NCBI GenBank assembly: GCA_027257055.1
Contig: JAPVLO010002557.1
Coordinates: forward strand, 62,001-126,000
Length of the DNA stretch: 64,000 bases
Direction of reading: 5' to 3'
Origin: Cephalopachus bancanus
Lineage: Eukaryota > Chordata > Mammalia > Primates > Tarsiidae
Shown: positions 1-13,300 of the stretch, one piece after another
How the letters are laid out: every line of letters starts with the position of its first letter
Position numbering within the stretch: the stretch's first letter is position 1
Made by a program: the position numbers and the translations under genes
The notes under the pieces: model-generated
What the model was told of the DNA's origin: nothing
The model's input: the letters and a program-made list of their open reading frames with translations, nothing else
Databases searched by the model: none

Positions 1-690
1 CACAAATAGAAACTCTACTCATTAAGCCATAATTCCATATGCCCCATCTCCTGGTAACCTCTAATCTACTTTCTGTCTTTATGATTTATTCTGCTTTAGA
101 TAATTTACTTATATGGAATCATATAATATTTTTCTTTTTGTGTCACTACACACAATGCTTTCAGGGTTAATTTACATGGCGGCATTTATCACAACTTCAT
201 TTCATTTTATGGCTGAATAACATTCTCTTGTTTGTATATACCACATCTTGTTTATCCATTCATTAGTTGATGAACATTTGGTTTATCTCCACTTTTTGAC
301 TATTGTGAATAATGGTGCAATGAACATTGGCCTGGAAATATCTGTTTCATCTCTTGGTTTTTGTTCTTCGTAATATATACCATGGGGTATATGACTGTAT
401 TATATTTATCCTTTTGAGCAATTGTCAATTATTTTTTTTGTTGCTGGTAGACAATTTTAGATTCCAACTAGCAGAGTACAGATTACAGATTCTTAAAAGC
501 ATTGCCAATACTTATTTTCTATTTTTCCTCTTTTTTAATTGAAAAATGTTATTATTATAGTCATCTTAATAAGTATGAAGTTGGCATCTCATGGTGACTT
601 TGATTTGCATATCCCTAATGTGTAAGATTGTAACTGCTTTCTCATGTTCCATTGTTCATTTGTATATCTTCTTTGGAGATAATCTTTTAC
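1..690 (-). mobile_element. Old L1 fragment, ORF2 end and 3' UTR
   Basis: Read on the minus strand this is a decayed ancient L1 covering the end of ORF2 and its 3' region. The plus strand shows typical reverse-complement L1 phrases such as the block around 140-170 (a 'tgtcactacacacaatg' type stretch), 'ttgtgaataatggtgcaatgaaca' near 303-326, and 'tttgatttgcatatccctaatg' near 600-620. Many stops and indels rule out coding. The outer edge is cut by the window start. Confidence 0.75.
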
Positions 691-1020
691 TTGAAAATTA
701 TTACCCTGAAAGAAACTAATACTTGATAGGTTTTTGTAGAGTTTGTCTTGACTTTAGATTTATGTTATTTTACTGAGATGATGCTAAATCCAAAATAAGT
801 TGAACTTCCCTGAGAAATTTGTTGTTTGTAGTATTTTTGGTGTAGTACTACTGAAACCTTTTTAATATACTGTAGAAGAAAGAAAATGAGTAAATTTATT
901 GACATTACTGGGAACAGAATTCTTACAAAGAGAAGAGAGAGAAATCTGTGGTCCTGATCTGAATTAGAGGTATCAATATGAACTTAAAATGTTAAGAATT
1001 ATATATTTTTGAATTCTTCC
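691..1020. other. Unassigned AT-rich spacer
   Basis: No repeat family, open frame or RNA gene was recognised in this stretch. It separates two L1 fragments of opposite orientation. Confidence 0.4.
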
Positions 1021-1069
1021 TAGGACGGGAATAAGAAAGAAAAAAACATGGAACCAACCATGTGCCCAT

Positions 1070-1465
1070 AGAAGCTGGACTGGATTAAAGAACTGTGGTA
1101 CATATACACAATGGAATATTATGCAGCCTAAAGAAAGACAGACATATGGACTTTGCAGCAACTTGTATGTATTTAGAGTCGATCATACTCAGTGATCTAT
1201 CACAGAAGCAAAGAACAGAGTACCGTATGTTCTCACTCATAAGTGAATCTTGAATAATTATAATGCTATAAGAAAGGAATTGGCAATAGTGGGAAACTGT
1301 CAGGGGAGAGGGGTGGAATCGGCAGTTAGAGAAACTGCTAGGGGAGGGAGGGGCATACATAATCAACAAGGGTATAATCAACCTGAATAATCAACGTTTG
1401 TATACCTAATCCTGAATTGTACCCCACAACTTTATAATAAAAAATAAATGCAATAAAATAAAGTC
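1070..1465 (+). mobile_element. 5'-truncated L1, 3' end only
   Basis: This is the last part of L1 ORF2 plus the 3' UTR. It contains the near-invariant block around 1097-1130 (gtggtacatatacacaatgg, then a 'tattatgcagcc' run) that encodes the ORF2 C-terminus. A short 3' UTR and an A-rich tail (1435-1465) follow. The same 3' UTR type is seen at 10030-10260. Confidence 0.8.
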
Positions 1466-1894
1466 AATTGACTGTCCTATTTGCTTTGTGTTTGTGTTCC
1501 CAGTAGCAATAGGCAGAGTATTATAGTTTCAAATGTTATTCTCCAATAAAAGAAACAAAGTAAAATGACTGCTTTCACATCCATGGCAGGGAAAGCACTA
1601 AAACATCTTTTGGCAGAAATCATAGAAAGTGTCAGAACCAAGAAGACATAAAAAAAATCTACAGAGTCAATTTCAAGGAGTTCTCAAAAGCCAAATATGA
1701 GTCAATTCAGGTATTAAAGAAGAATAAGGAGGTTACTAAATTATAAAATTTTAAAAATCGAGGAAGTTATAAAGGCAATAAAAAGAGGTAGGTGAGAATC
1801 TTCCCATTACAAAAGAATGTTAGTTGATATATTCAATTCGAAAGTCCAAGTAACAATCAATGTAATTATAGACAAAGACCACTAGTAGTTGACA
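1466..1894. other. Unassigned spacer
   Basis: No recognisable gene or repeat. A short run of TTTG repeats at about 1902-1916 marks the transition into the next L1 piece. Confidence 0.35.
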
Positions 1895-2220
1895 AAATGT
1901 TGTTTGTTTGTTTGTTTTTTCTATCAATGCTTTGAATATATTATTTTACTCTCTCCTGGCCTGCAGCGTTTTGCAAAGAAATCTGCTGAATCCCGTATCA
2001 GGGTTCCCTTGAATGCAATATATTTATCTATCTTTTGCAGCTTTCATTATTCTTTTCTTTCTCTTTGATTTTTGAGAATTCATTTCTATTGTGTCTTCGT
2101 GAACTCCTTCTTGGGTTGAATTTGAATGGCAACCTCTGAGCTTCCTGTACCTGAATGTTGTTGAATTCCCCCAGATTTGGGAAATTTTCCACCATTATTT
2201 CCATATGTGGCTTCCAGGAC
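1895..2220 (-). mobile_element. Ancient L1 ORF1 fragment
   Basis: The minus strand matches the central part of old L1 ORF1. On the plus strand this is seen as 'cttttgcagctttcattattctt', then 'tgaatttgaatggcaacctctgagcttcctg' and 'agatttgggaaattttccaccattattt'. It is heavily mutated and truncated at both ends. Confidence 0.6.
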
Positions 2221-2565
2221 CTGAACAGAGCATTTACATTGTTTTAAATGATCACCCTACCGATTACTGTGTAACCACAAAGGGTATAGATCTGGTACAA
2301 TGGAGAGATATGGTGTCAATCACCTCAAATTTAGCATTGCCAAATTTGTGTATATATGAAATTTTATGTCCTTGTAATTGACCAGATGCAACAGAAAACA
2401 CATAATATTTATCAGATAATAACCTTCTAATAAAATAAACATTCTTATGGTTGGTAATTTTATGAGTCATCTGGCCTAACAACTTTAAAAATATCATAAT
2501 CATGATGAACAAAAAAGACAAATAGTAAGTGGAGCAAATGTACAAATAAAAAATAACTAGGAAGC
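2221..2565. other. Unassigned spacer
   Basis: AT-rich sequence with no supported gene. It holds one short stretch, 'ggttggtaattttatgagtcatctggcc' at about 2450-2476, that resembles the end of a mammalian DNA transposon; too short to assign. Confidence 0.3.
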
Positions 2566-5500
2566 AGGCAAGATGGTGACAGAACTGGTTGGAGTGGGAG
2601 TCTCTGCAAAGCGAGTGTCCATAAAGACTGTGAGTAGGTGAATGCTGGTGGGTGAGTGAATGTCTGTCTGAGGGAAGACTCGGATTCAAGCATCCAGGGT
2701 TTTCCCCTGGAGGTGACTGCAACCTACCACCACTCTGAGATAGGAGCCCCTAACACACAGGGTCATCTGCCATTCTCAGGGTCTCTTGGGAGGAGGCAAC
2801 AGAGATCAATTGCTCCTCAGCATTTGGCACCTGGCCCATACCACCATCTGTGGCAGCAGGCTGGAAGCTAGCAGCAGGATCTGTGAAGAAGACAGAGTAG
2901 GGAAATCTGGACCTGAGCCTGGCTGTTGGTGAGGAAACACTGACTGCCACCATTTTCTCTATCCAGGGACCAGGCAGAGACCTGAGTTGCCCCACCCATC
3001 TCTGTCTGGCCTCCAACCTAAGGCCCAGAGGCCATCTCTGCACCCTTCTGGGATTGACCATGGGACAAGGAGAGGCACACACCCCCTTCCTCATGCTGGA
3101 CCAGATGCAGACTCATCTGATCTAAGTGGGAGACTTGGTAGCAGTGGCAGCAACCAATGAGTTGGATAAGTCCAGATCTGATTCTCCTTCTTCCCACAGT
3201 AGTCTGCAGGATGTCAGACCCATGCTGAGAGTAACCCAACTGGCCTCCACTGAGAGTAGTGGGGATGAACTGGAGACCGGAGCTCCCTTCTAGGGTGGCA
3301 GCCAAAAGCAGAGGAAGCCAAAAGTTTGGGAAAGGAATCTGAAGTTCCAGAAATGGTCACAGAGGGAGCTCTTTTTTTCTCTTTCTGTTTTGTTTGTTTG
3401 TTTGTTTTGCCTTTTCGTTCTTGCTTTGTTTTTGTTATATTAAAGTTTTTTTAGATTTTCTGTTTGTGTGGTATTTTTGAAGGTGATTATATCAACAGAG
3501 TTTTTGTTTTTGGTTGTATGATTGCACGTTTTCATATTTTCTGTTTTTGTTTTTCTTCATTTATTCATTAGTTGGTAGGCCTGTTTCCCCTTTTCTTCTC
3601 TCTCTTCACCTTCCTTTTATCTCCTTCCTTCCTTTTTTTCCATTCATTTCCTTTTTGTTACCTCATTTTGCTTACAGGAGGCAAACATATATCCCCACTA
3701 CATGGACAGAGTGTAAGTGGCGGGATGTGGGCTCCAGGGAGTCTATCCACCTGGCAATGAATGCTGAGATCTGCAGATAGATTCGGAATCACTGCTCTTC
3801 CCATTAAACAAATCTCAAAACTGCAAAAAGCACAGCCCCCCAACTCAGTCCAGCTTCAAAATGGAACAAATCCAGAGGATCTATGTAAGGAAGAATAGAG
3901 GATTGAGCAAGCAAAAATGAAAGCTATTCCTTCCATCACTGAGCAACAGAATTAACCAAGGAGGAAAAAAAGGAAAAGAAAACCTTCACAAATAAAGAAG
4001 AATCAAAAAAGAACACAGGTTCTACATACAGACCACTGGGAAAACAGCAGCTGAGAATACAAACTTTGGAACTCAAACTATGAAGAGCCTGCAGAATGAC
4101 TGGTCTCAAATCACAAATCTAGACACCAAGATATTAATAGAGAGAATAAACAGAAATGAGGAGAGACAAGAGGAAGAATGAAAGAGGTGATAACTGAGAT
4201 GATGGCAATAAGGAATACAATGAACTATATAAATAACAGAATGATGAGCATGAAAAGCAGCATTAACCAAGCAGAAGAATCTCAAAGCTTGAGGACCAAA
4301 ATATGGAACGAACCCAAACTGTTAAAAACATAGATAAGAAGGTTAAAAAGACAGAGTAAAGACTCCAAGAGTTGAGTAATTATATCAAGAGGCCAAACCT
4401 AAGATTAACTGGAAACCCTGAGGCAGATAAAGAGACAGAAATCACCCTGGAACAAACAATTCATGAAATTATTCAAGAAAACATCCTTCATCTCATCAGA
4501 GATATGACCATTCAAACACAAGAGATTCAGAGAGCCTCTGCAAGACATCAATGAGAAGACCAACTCCTAGGCACATAGTGATTCATTAACACATAGTAGG
4601 AATAAAAGAAAAAATCCTGAAAGTAGCAAGAGAGAAATGTCAGACTACCTACTAGGGAAGACCAATTAGAATAGCAGCAGACTTATGCACAGAAACACTA
4701 CAGGCTAGAAAAGACTGAAGTCCAATTTTCAAAAAATCTCAAAGATAAAAAATTTCCCCCAAGAATTTCCTACCTAGTGAAGCTAAGCTTCATCAGTGAT
4801 GGAGAATTAAAATTCTACCCAGACACTCAGTCCCTAAGAGTTTATGCTACCTCCAGACCAGCTCTACAAGAAACACTTAAGAAAGTATTAAACATAGAAG
4901 AAATTAAAAAAAAAGAATGACTACAACCTACCCAAGAATGCTGGAAAAGATTGAAAAAACGCACAAATCAACCCCCAAATCAAAAGAAAATCAACAAATA
5001 AACAACAATAAAAACAACAAACTTTATAAGAAACTCATGATAGGGAAAAATTCTCCCATCACAATAATTAGCCTAAATGTGAATGGACTAAGTGCAACAC
5101 TGAAAAGAAATAGAATGACAAACTGGATTTAAAAATGAAAACAATATGCTGTCTCCAGGAGACTGATCTCACCAGAAGGAATACTCACCGAGTCAAAGTA
5201 AGAGGATGGAAAACAAATTTGTAGGCAAATGGAACACAAAAGAAAGTAGGAGTTGTGATCTTAATATCAGACAAAATATCCTTTAAGCTATCAAAAATGT
5301 AAAAAGATATGGAAAATCGTGCATAATTATAAAAGGTTCAATCCATCAACAATAAATCTCCATCCTAAACATATATGTACTCAACATAAGAGCACCAACG
5401 TTCATAAAGCTGCTTCTAGGTAAACTGAAACTAAGATATTGACTGTAACACTATCATAGCTGGGGACTCAAATACTCCACTAACAACCTAAGACAGATTA

Positions 5501-6390
5501 TTGAGACAAAAACTCAAGAAGAAGATCCAGAACCTCAACTTGATGCTTGGCCAAATGGACTTAGTCGATACCTATAGAACACTCCACCCAACAAGCATGT
5601 AATATACATTCTATTCATCACTACATGGAATATACTCTAAGATTGTCCACATCTTTGACCATAAATCAAACATAAACAAATTTCATAAGACTGAAACATG
5701 GCCATGCACCTTCTCAGACTACAGCAGAATAAGAATAAAAATAAATAGCAACTCCAACAAAGTTCTCCCAAAGCCCAGAAAGACATGGACACTAAACACC
5801 AAACAGAACTATGCTTAACAACTCCTGGGTCAACACAGAAATCAAAACAGAAATTTAAAAGATTCCTGGAAACAAATGAAAACAAAGAAATATCTTACCT
5901 AAATCTCGAGGATGCCATGAAAACAGTACTAATAGGGGAATCCATATCTTTACAAACACTCATGAAGAAAATGGAAAGATCATGAGTTAACAGCCTAACA
6001 AATCATCTAAGGAAGCTGGAAAAACAAACCACCAAAACCCTAGCTTCAGCAGAACAATTAAGATCACCAAAATAGAAGCCCAAATACAGGACATAAAAGA
6101 CAAAAATACAACAGAAAAAATCAATGAAAAAAAAAGCTGGTTCTTTGAAAAAATAAATAAGATTGATGAACACCTAGCCAGATTGATAAGATAAAGAGAG
6201 AAATAGCCCAAATAAACACAATCAGAAATGCAAAAGATCAAGTTGCAACTGACCCTGAAGAAATGCAAAAGATTATCAGAGATTACTGCTGGAGTCCTGC
6301 TCCTGCTGGGTGTGAGGTTTACTGAAGGAGAGATGGAATAGGCGAAAGAAAGAACTTACGGTGAAAATAATACACTTGGACACCTATTTG

Positions 6391-6418
6391 CAGGACAGAT
6401 GCCTACAGGACAGATGCC
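6391..6418. repeat. Direct repeat in the LTR
   Basis: CAGGACAGATGCC occurs twice (6391-6403 and 6406-6418), separated by TA. It lies downstream of the TATA box on the minus strand, in the presumed R region. Confidence 0.8.
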
Positions 6419-6440
6419 GTTTTCTGTTAGCTAACAGAAA

Positions 6441-6451
6441 GCTTTTATACC
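6441..6451 (-). promoter_or_regulatory. Putative LTR TATA box
   Basis: GGTATAAAAGC on the minus strand lies about 155 bp before the LTR 3' end, where a U3 promoter with R and U5 behind it would be expected. The 20-bp perfect palindrome at 6421-6440 sits just downstream, at the likely start site. Activity is inferred only from position. Confidence 0.5.
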
Positions 6452-9400
6452 ATTCGTAAAGGGGCAAGACAAAGAAAATTCCTTCATGGACATTATCCTT
6501 TAAAAGTTACCACCATCTAGTGGTCTTAGAAGTGATAAACAAACCAAGAACACTATCTACTTTCAGTCAATGAGTCTTATTCTTAAAGCAAAAAATGATA
6601 GTTTTAGTCCAAAGTCCCGAATTACAGTCCTTGAAACGTCTCAAGTACATTTCCAAGTGCACATTTCTCCATGTATCAGGAATTTTCTCTGAGGCTTCTA
6701 TGATCTTCAAAGCTTCGTAATCACCTTTTTTGTCCAGATGTCTTGGTTACTTTTCTCTTATCCTGTGGTGTATATTTCTAAAAAAAAAACGTGAAAGAAG
6801 CTTTTAGTGATGTTTCCCAGGCCCCCAAGGTTGCTCTCTGTATTTAGTTAATTTATCATAAAATTATCCAATTAGTATATTATGAATCAGTGAAAACCCA
6901 CTCCATATACATTAACTTAAAATTTTAACTATTGAATTAAGTAAAAACCTTAACGATTAATCTTCATTCTAAATCTGTGAAAACAGTGTTATAAATCACC
7001 TACATAACTCCTAGATAAGTGTTAGAACTTATAATGAATTCATAATGAATGTACAATAAACTTGTGCTTCTAAAAAACCTTATGTCTAAACACTAAACTA
7101 CATAATTCTAAATCAAATAAAGAGTGAATACACTTATATCATTTTTTACTCAAGCAATATCTAGTAACTTATAACCAAGTGAAAGAAAGCATTCTTGATG
7201 TGCTTCAAAGTTTAGCCATTGCATATGTTAGAAAAGGTCAAACAGCATAGTGGGAAATGGAAAAATAACCAATGATCTTCCTTGGTTAGCTGTGAGTACT
7301 TTGCATAAACATGCCATTTTCTTCTTCCATTACTGCACAGAATGCTTCTGCCATATCAACAGCAAAGACAGAAGACAGAAGGGCCTCAGCTGCCTGGACT
7401 CACTTTGCAGCTGGGGGTCCTCAGCACACCTGGACTTTGTCAATCAGGCGGGCCTTCAAGGCTGGCTCCCAACAGACTACCATGTACATGTGTATGGAAA
7501 CAAACTTGAAAACCTGAATGAAATGGAAGACTTTCTGACATCACAGAACCTCCCCAGGTTGAATGAAGAAGATATTGAGACCCTAAATAGACCAATAACA
7601 ACCCAGGAAATTGACTTTGTCATAAGAAAATTGCCTAAAAAAAAAGAAAGAAAAAGAAAATAAACCTTGGACCAGATGGCTTTCCAGAAGAATTCTACAA
7701 AACACATATGGAGGAGTTGATACCAATACAATTAAAAATATTACGAGAAATAAAGAAAGATGGAACTCTCCTCAAACCATTTTATGAAGCTAACATCACA
7801 TTGATACCCAAACCAGGTAAAGATCCAACAAAGATATAGAACTACAGGCCAATATTGTTGATGAACATAGATGCGAAAATTCTCAACAAGATTCTAGCAA
7901 AAAACACAACCGCATGTCTCAAAAATAAAAAATCATCAAGTAGGCATCACTTCTGGGAGGTAGGACTTGTTCAACATCCACAAGACCACAAATGCAATTA
8001 AATACATTAACAGATATAAAAACAAGAACCACATGATTATATCATTAGATGTGGAAAAAGCTTTTGATAAAAGTCAGCATCCTTTCTTGATAACAACCCT
8101 TGAACATCTAAGTATAGATAGAGCATACCTCAAGATAGTAGGAGTCATCTATGAGAGACTCACAGCCAACATACTGATAAACAAACAGAAACTGGAACCA
8201 TTTCCCTTGAATATCAGAAAAAGACAAAGCTGCCTACTCTCACCCCTCCTATTCATCATAGTGTTGGAAGTCCTAGCTACAGCAATCAAACAAAAGAAGG
8301 CAATCAGGGGTATTCAAATAGAAACAGAGAAAGTTCTAAGTTATCCCTCTTTGTAGACAACATGATCCTGTATGTTGAAACCCAAGAGAATCTGTCAAAG
8401 ACCTTCTTGCACTGATAAAGGACTTTGGCAAATCTCAGGATGTAAAATAAACATGCCAAAGATAGTAACATTTCTATACACCAACAATAAACAAATGGAA
8501 ACCTAAATAAAAAGCACAGTCCCATTCAAAATAGCCACAAAATAAATGAAATACCTTGACATCTTCCTAACCAGATAATTAAAAGGCCTTTACAATAAAA
8601 ACTACTAAACACTGTTCAAAACACTGCTCAAAGAAATCAAAGATGCCAAAAACAAATGGAAAAATATCGCATGCTCATGGACTGGAAGAATCAACATTGT
8701 TAAGATGTCCATCCTACCCAAGGCAATCTATAGATTTAGCTCAATATTCTTTAAATTACTAGCATCATTCTTCTGAGACCTGGAAACAACAATAAGAAAA
8801 TTCATATAGAAACATAAATGACCACAAATAGTCAAAACAATCCTGAGCAAAAGAAACAAAGTGGTAAGAATCACACTTACAGACTTTAAATTTCATTATA
8901 AGGCTTCATTAATAAAAAACAGCCTGATATTGGTACTACAGCAGGCATATAGACCTATGTAACAGGAGAGAGATTCCGAAGCAAATTCTCCACTCATGTT
9001 CACTTACAGCCACTGGGAGAGGTGAACTTATTCGGTAAATGGTGCTGGGAAAACTGACAACGTGTGGAAGATTAAAACAAGACCCCTACCTACCACCATA
9101 CACAAAAATCAACTCTAAATAGATCAAAGATATAAGCATAAAACCTCAAACTATAAGAACCTTAGAAAATGCAGGAGACATACTTATGGAGCTTGGAACT
9201 GGCAACCAATTCCTGATCAAAACCCCAAATGTCCATTCCACAAGAGATAAGGTAGACAGATGGGATCTCATCAAACTGAAAAGCTTCTGCAAAGCAAAAG
9301 AAACCATCAAGAGAATGGAGAGACAGTCCACAGAATGGGAAAAAATATTTGACAACGGTATTTCTGACAAAGATCTAACATCCAGGATCTACAAGGAACT

Positions 9401-10261
9401 AAAATGTGCCAAAAAGAAAAAAACAAGCAGCCCTCTTACAAAGTGGTCAAAAGATATAAATAGACATGTCTCAAAAAGAAGACATACAAGCAGCCAACAG
9501 ATACATGAAAGAATGCTCAGCCTCACCAATCGTCAAAGTAATGCAAATTAAAACCACACTGAGACACTACCTAACTCCAGTCAGGATGGCCATCATCAAT
9601 AAGACAAAAAAACAACAGATGATGGAGAGGATGCAGGGAAAAGGGAACACTTCTACACTGTTGTGGGAATGCAAACTAATACAACCTCTGTGGAAAATGG
9701 TATGGTGATTCCTAAAAGATCTAAAAATTAGTCTTCCATGCTACTCTGAAATTCCACTTTTGGGAATATACCAGTAGGAACTCAAATCACTGTATGAAAA
9801 TGATATCTGCACATGCATATTTATTCCCACATTATCACAATATCAAAAGCATGAAACCATCCATGCTGCCCATTGAAACTAGAGTGGATAAAAAAAATGT
9901 GGTACATATACACAATGGAATATTATGCAGTCATAAAGAAGGACATAGTTATGAACTTTGCAGCTACTTGGATGGACTTAGAGTCTATAATACTGAGTGA
10001 CCACAGAAACAAATCACTGAGTATCTTATGTTCTCACTCATAAGTGTACACTCAACAATTATCATAATACTATAAGAAAGGAATTGACAGTACTGGGAAA
10101 CTGCCAGGGGAGGGAAGGTGGAAACACTTCATCAATAAGTGTACCTGATCTCAAACCAAGTGAATTGGAGACCAAAGTGAGGCCCTAACTTTACCTGTTA
10201 CAATGACTATTTGTACACCTAACACTGAATTATACCCTGCAACTTTAAAAAAAATTAAAAA

Positions 10262-10394
10262 TTAAAGTTGGTAGACGAAATGTATAACTAAAATATAACT
10301 AAAGAGATCTGACTATCTAATAAAATACATGATCTTTGATGTTGTCCTGGAGGAAGATTTAAATCCAAACAAAAGGACATGTTGTAGAATTTGA
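10262..10394. other. Spacer between convergent L1s
   Basis: About 130 bp of unassigned sequence between the tail of the plus-strand L1 and the 3' side of the minus-strand L1. No V-segment leader exon was seen here. Confidence 0.4.
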
Positions 10395-13300
10395 ACATTT
10401 TCTTATAGTATTACATTGGATGTTCAAGGTCCATTATATGAGTGAGAACATGTGATACTCGGATCTTTGTTACTGTGAGAGGTCACTCAGTATTATAGAC
10501 TCCAGTTCCATCCAGGTTGCTGAGAAATTCATGACTTTGGTTTTTTTTATGGCTGCATAGTATTCCATCATGTATATGTACCACAGTTCTTTAATCCAGT
10601 CCTCTTTTGATGGGCAGCATGGTTGTTTCCAGGTTCTTGCTATTGTGAACAACGCTGCGATAAACATACGTGTGCAGGTATCTTTTTTATAGAGTGATTT
10701 GAGTTCTTCAGGGTATATTCCCAGTAGGGGGATTGCGGGGTCATATGGAAGGTCGATTTTTAGAGGTTTTAGGAATCACCACATTGCTTTCCACAGAGGT
10801 TGCACTAGTTTACACTCCCACCAACAGTGTAGAAGTGTTCCCTTTTCACCACACACTCTCCAGCAGCTGTGATTTTTTGAGTTGTTGATAATTGCCATTC
10901 TGACTGGAGTTAGGTGGTATCTCAGTGTGGTTTTGGTTTGCATCTCCCTGATGATTAGTGAGGTTGAGCATTTCTTCATGTGTTTGTTGGCTGCTCGGAT
11001 GTCTTCTTTTGTGAAGTGTCTGTTCATATCTTTTGCACATTTTATAATGGGGTTGTTTGTTTTCTTCTTTTCAGTACGTTTCAGTTCCTTGTAGATCCAG
11101 AATGTTAAGCCTTTGTCAGACCTAGAGTTGGCAAATACTTTTTCCCAGTCTGTAGGCTGTCTCCCTGCTCTCTTGATGGTTTCTTTGGCTTTGCAGAAGC
11201 TTGTCAGTTTAATAAGGTCCCACTTGTCTATCTTCTCTCTTACGACCTGTGGGTTTCGGGTTTTGAACAGGAATTGGATGCCAGTTCCGATTTCCATGAG
11301 GGTATTTCCATCCTTTTCTAAGGTTCTTATGGTTTGAGGTTTTACATTTAGGTCTCTGATCCATTTGGAGTTAACCTTTGTGCATGGGGATAGATAGGGG
11401 TCCTGTTTCTATCTTCTGCATGTGGTCACCCAGTTTTCCCAGCACCATTTACTGAATAGGTTCTCCTCTCCCGAGTGGTAGGTGGTAGAGGCTTTGTCGA
11501 AGATGACTTGGTTGAGAAGATGAGGTTTTGCTTCTGGAATCTCAATTCTGTTCCATTGATATATATGCCTGTTCCTGTACCAATACCAGGCTGTTTTGAT
11601 GATTGTAGCTTTATAGTAAAGTTTGAAGTCTGGTATTGTGATACCACCTGCTTTGTTTTTTTTTTGCTGAGGATTGTTCTGGCTATTCTTGGACGTTTGT
11701 GTTTCCATATGAATTCCTGTGTTGTTTTTTCTAGGTCTGAGAAGAATGTTTTTGGTAATTTAATGGGTATTGCATTGAATTTGTAGATTGTCTTAGGTAA
11801 GATGGACATCTTCACAATGTTGATTCTTCCAATCCATGAGCATGGGATATTTTTCCACTTGTTCGTGTCACCTTTGATTTCCTTGAGCACTGTTTTGTAA
11901 TTTTCATTGTAAAGGTCTTTCAACGTCTCTGGTTAGGAAGATGCCAAGGTATTTCATTTTTTTTTGTGGCTTTTGTGAATGGAATTGTGTTTTTTATTTG
12001 GGTTTCTGTTTTTTTATTATTGGTGTAGAGAAATGCGATTGTCTTTTGTACATTTATTTTGTATCCTGAGACTTTGCCAAAGGCTTTATCAATGTAAGGA
12101 GGCTTTTGACAGATTCTCTTGGGTTTTCAAGGTACACAATCATATCATCTGCATAGAGAGATAACTTGACTTCCTCTTTTCCTATTTGAATACCTCTGAG
12201 TGCCTCCTCTTCTCTGATTGCTCCAGCCAGGACTTCTAATACTATATTGAACGGGAGGGGTGAGAGTGGGCATCCTTGTCTAGTTCCAGTTTTCAGGGGA
12301 ATTGGTTCCAATTTTTGTCCATTTAGGAGTATGCTTGCTGTGGGTTTCTCATAGATGGCTTTTACTATTTTGAAGTATGTTCCCTGTATGCCTAGATGTT
12401 CAAGGGTTTTTAATCAAGAAGGGGTGCTGGATTTTATCAGAAGCTTATTCTGCATCTAATGATATGATCATGTGGTTTTTGTTTTGACATCTGTTGATGT
12501 CTTTAATTACATTTATGGTTTTACGAATGTTGAACCTGTCTTGCATCCCAGGAATGAAGCCTACTTGGTCTTGGTGGATGATTTTTGATATATTGCTGAA
12601 TCCGTTTTGCTAGGATCTTGTTGAGAATTTTACCATCTATGTTCATCAAAGATATTGGCCTGTAGTTCTCTTTCTTTGTTGGATCTTTACCTGGCTTGGG
12701 TATCAATGTGATGTTGGCTTCGTAAATGATTTGGGGAGAGTTCCATATTTTTCAATCGCCCGGAATACCTTCAGTAGGATTGGTATCAGCTCTTCCTTGA
12801 ATATCTTGTAGAGTTCTGCTGGAAAGCCATCTGGACCAGGGCTTTTTTTTGTAGGAAGTTTTCTTATTACGTAGTCGATTTCCTTGATTGTTATTGGTCT
12901 ATTTAGGATCTCAATTTCTTCTTGTTCCAACCTAGGTAGGTTGTGTGATGTCACAAAGTCCTCCATTTCCTTAAGGTTTTCGAGTTTGTTTCCATACAAG
13001 TGTACGTAGTAATCTCTAATGATCTTTTGTATTTCTTCAGGGTCAGATGTGACTTTATCTTTTGTGTTTCTCATTGTGCTTGTTTGGTTTTTTTCTCATT
13101 TTTTCCTTGGTCAGTCTAGCTAGGGGACCATCGATCTTGTTTATCCTTTTGAAGAACCAGCTTTTTGTTTCATTGATTTTTTGTATTATCTTTTTGTCTT
13201 TTATGTCCTGGATTTGGGCTTTTATTTTGTGATATGAATTCTTCTGCTGAAATTAGGGTTCTTGTGGTCTTGCTTTTCCAGTTTCTTTAGGTGGCTTGTT

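Larger units (their letters stand above)
6287..7474 (-). mobile_element. Solo LTR, ERVK-like endogenous retrovirus
   Basis: A 1188-bp insertion inside L1 ORF2. Read on the minus strand it begins TGTTGGGAGCC, the usual start of class II (ERVK/IAP-type) LTRs, and ends in CA. The plus-strand flanks are GATTAC (6281-6286) and GACTAC (7475-7480), a 6-bp target duplication with one later change, as expected for betaretrovirus-type integrase. The L1 ORF2 sequence resumes directly after it. No internal retroviral genes are present, so this is a solo LTR left by recombination between the two LTRs of a former provirus. It is an old genomic copy with no coding capacity. Confidence 0.85.
2570..10260 (+). 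mobile_element. Full-length decayed L1, split by an LTR
   Basis: A non-LTR retrotransposon copy. The 5' UTR starts near 2570 with the 'ggcaagatggtg' type start shared by other L1 5' ends in this window. A pyrimidine-rich stretch lies at about 3585-3660. ORF1 remnants include an RNA-binding-domain piece at 4372-4554 with the RPNLRL motif. ORF2 begins near 5038 (endonuclease start, with SLNVNGL at about 5070-5090). It is interrupted by the LTR at 6287-7474, then continues through reverse transcriptase (7967-8356) to the C-terminus near 10000. The 3' UTR and A-rich tail end near 10260. Frameshifts and stops are frequent and the YADD catalytic box is not intact (about 8340-8370), so it is dead. 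Without the LTR it is about 6.5 kb, normal for L1. Confidence 0.9.

Noticed and set aside
2540..2570. Target duplication for the plus-strand L1 (AAAAATAACTA versus AAAATATAACTA near 10286)
   Set aside because: AT-rich, imperfect and displaced from the tail by about 25 bp; could be chance.
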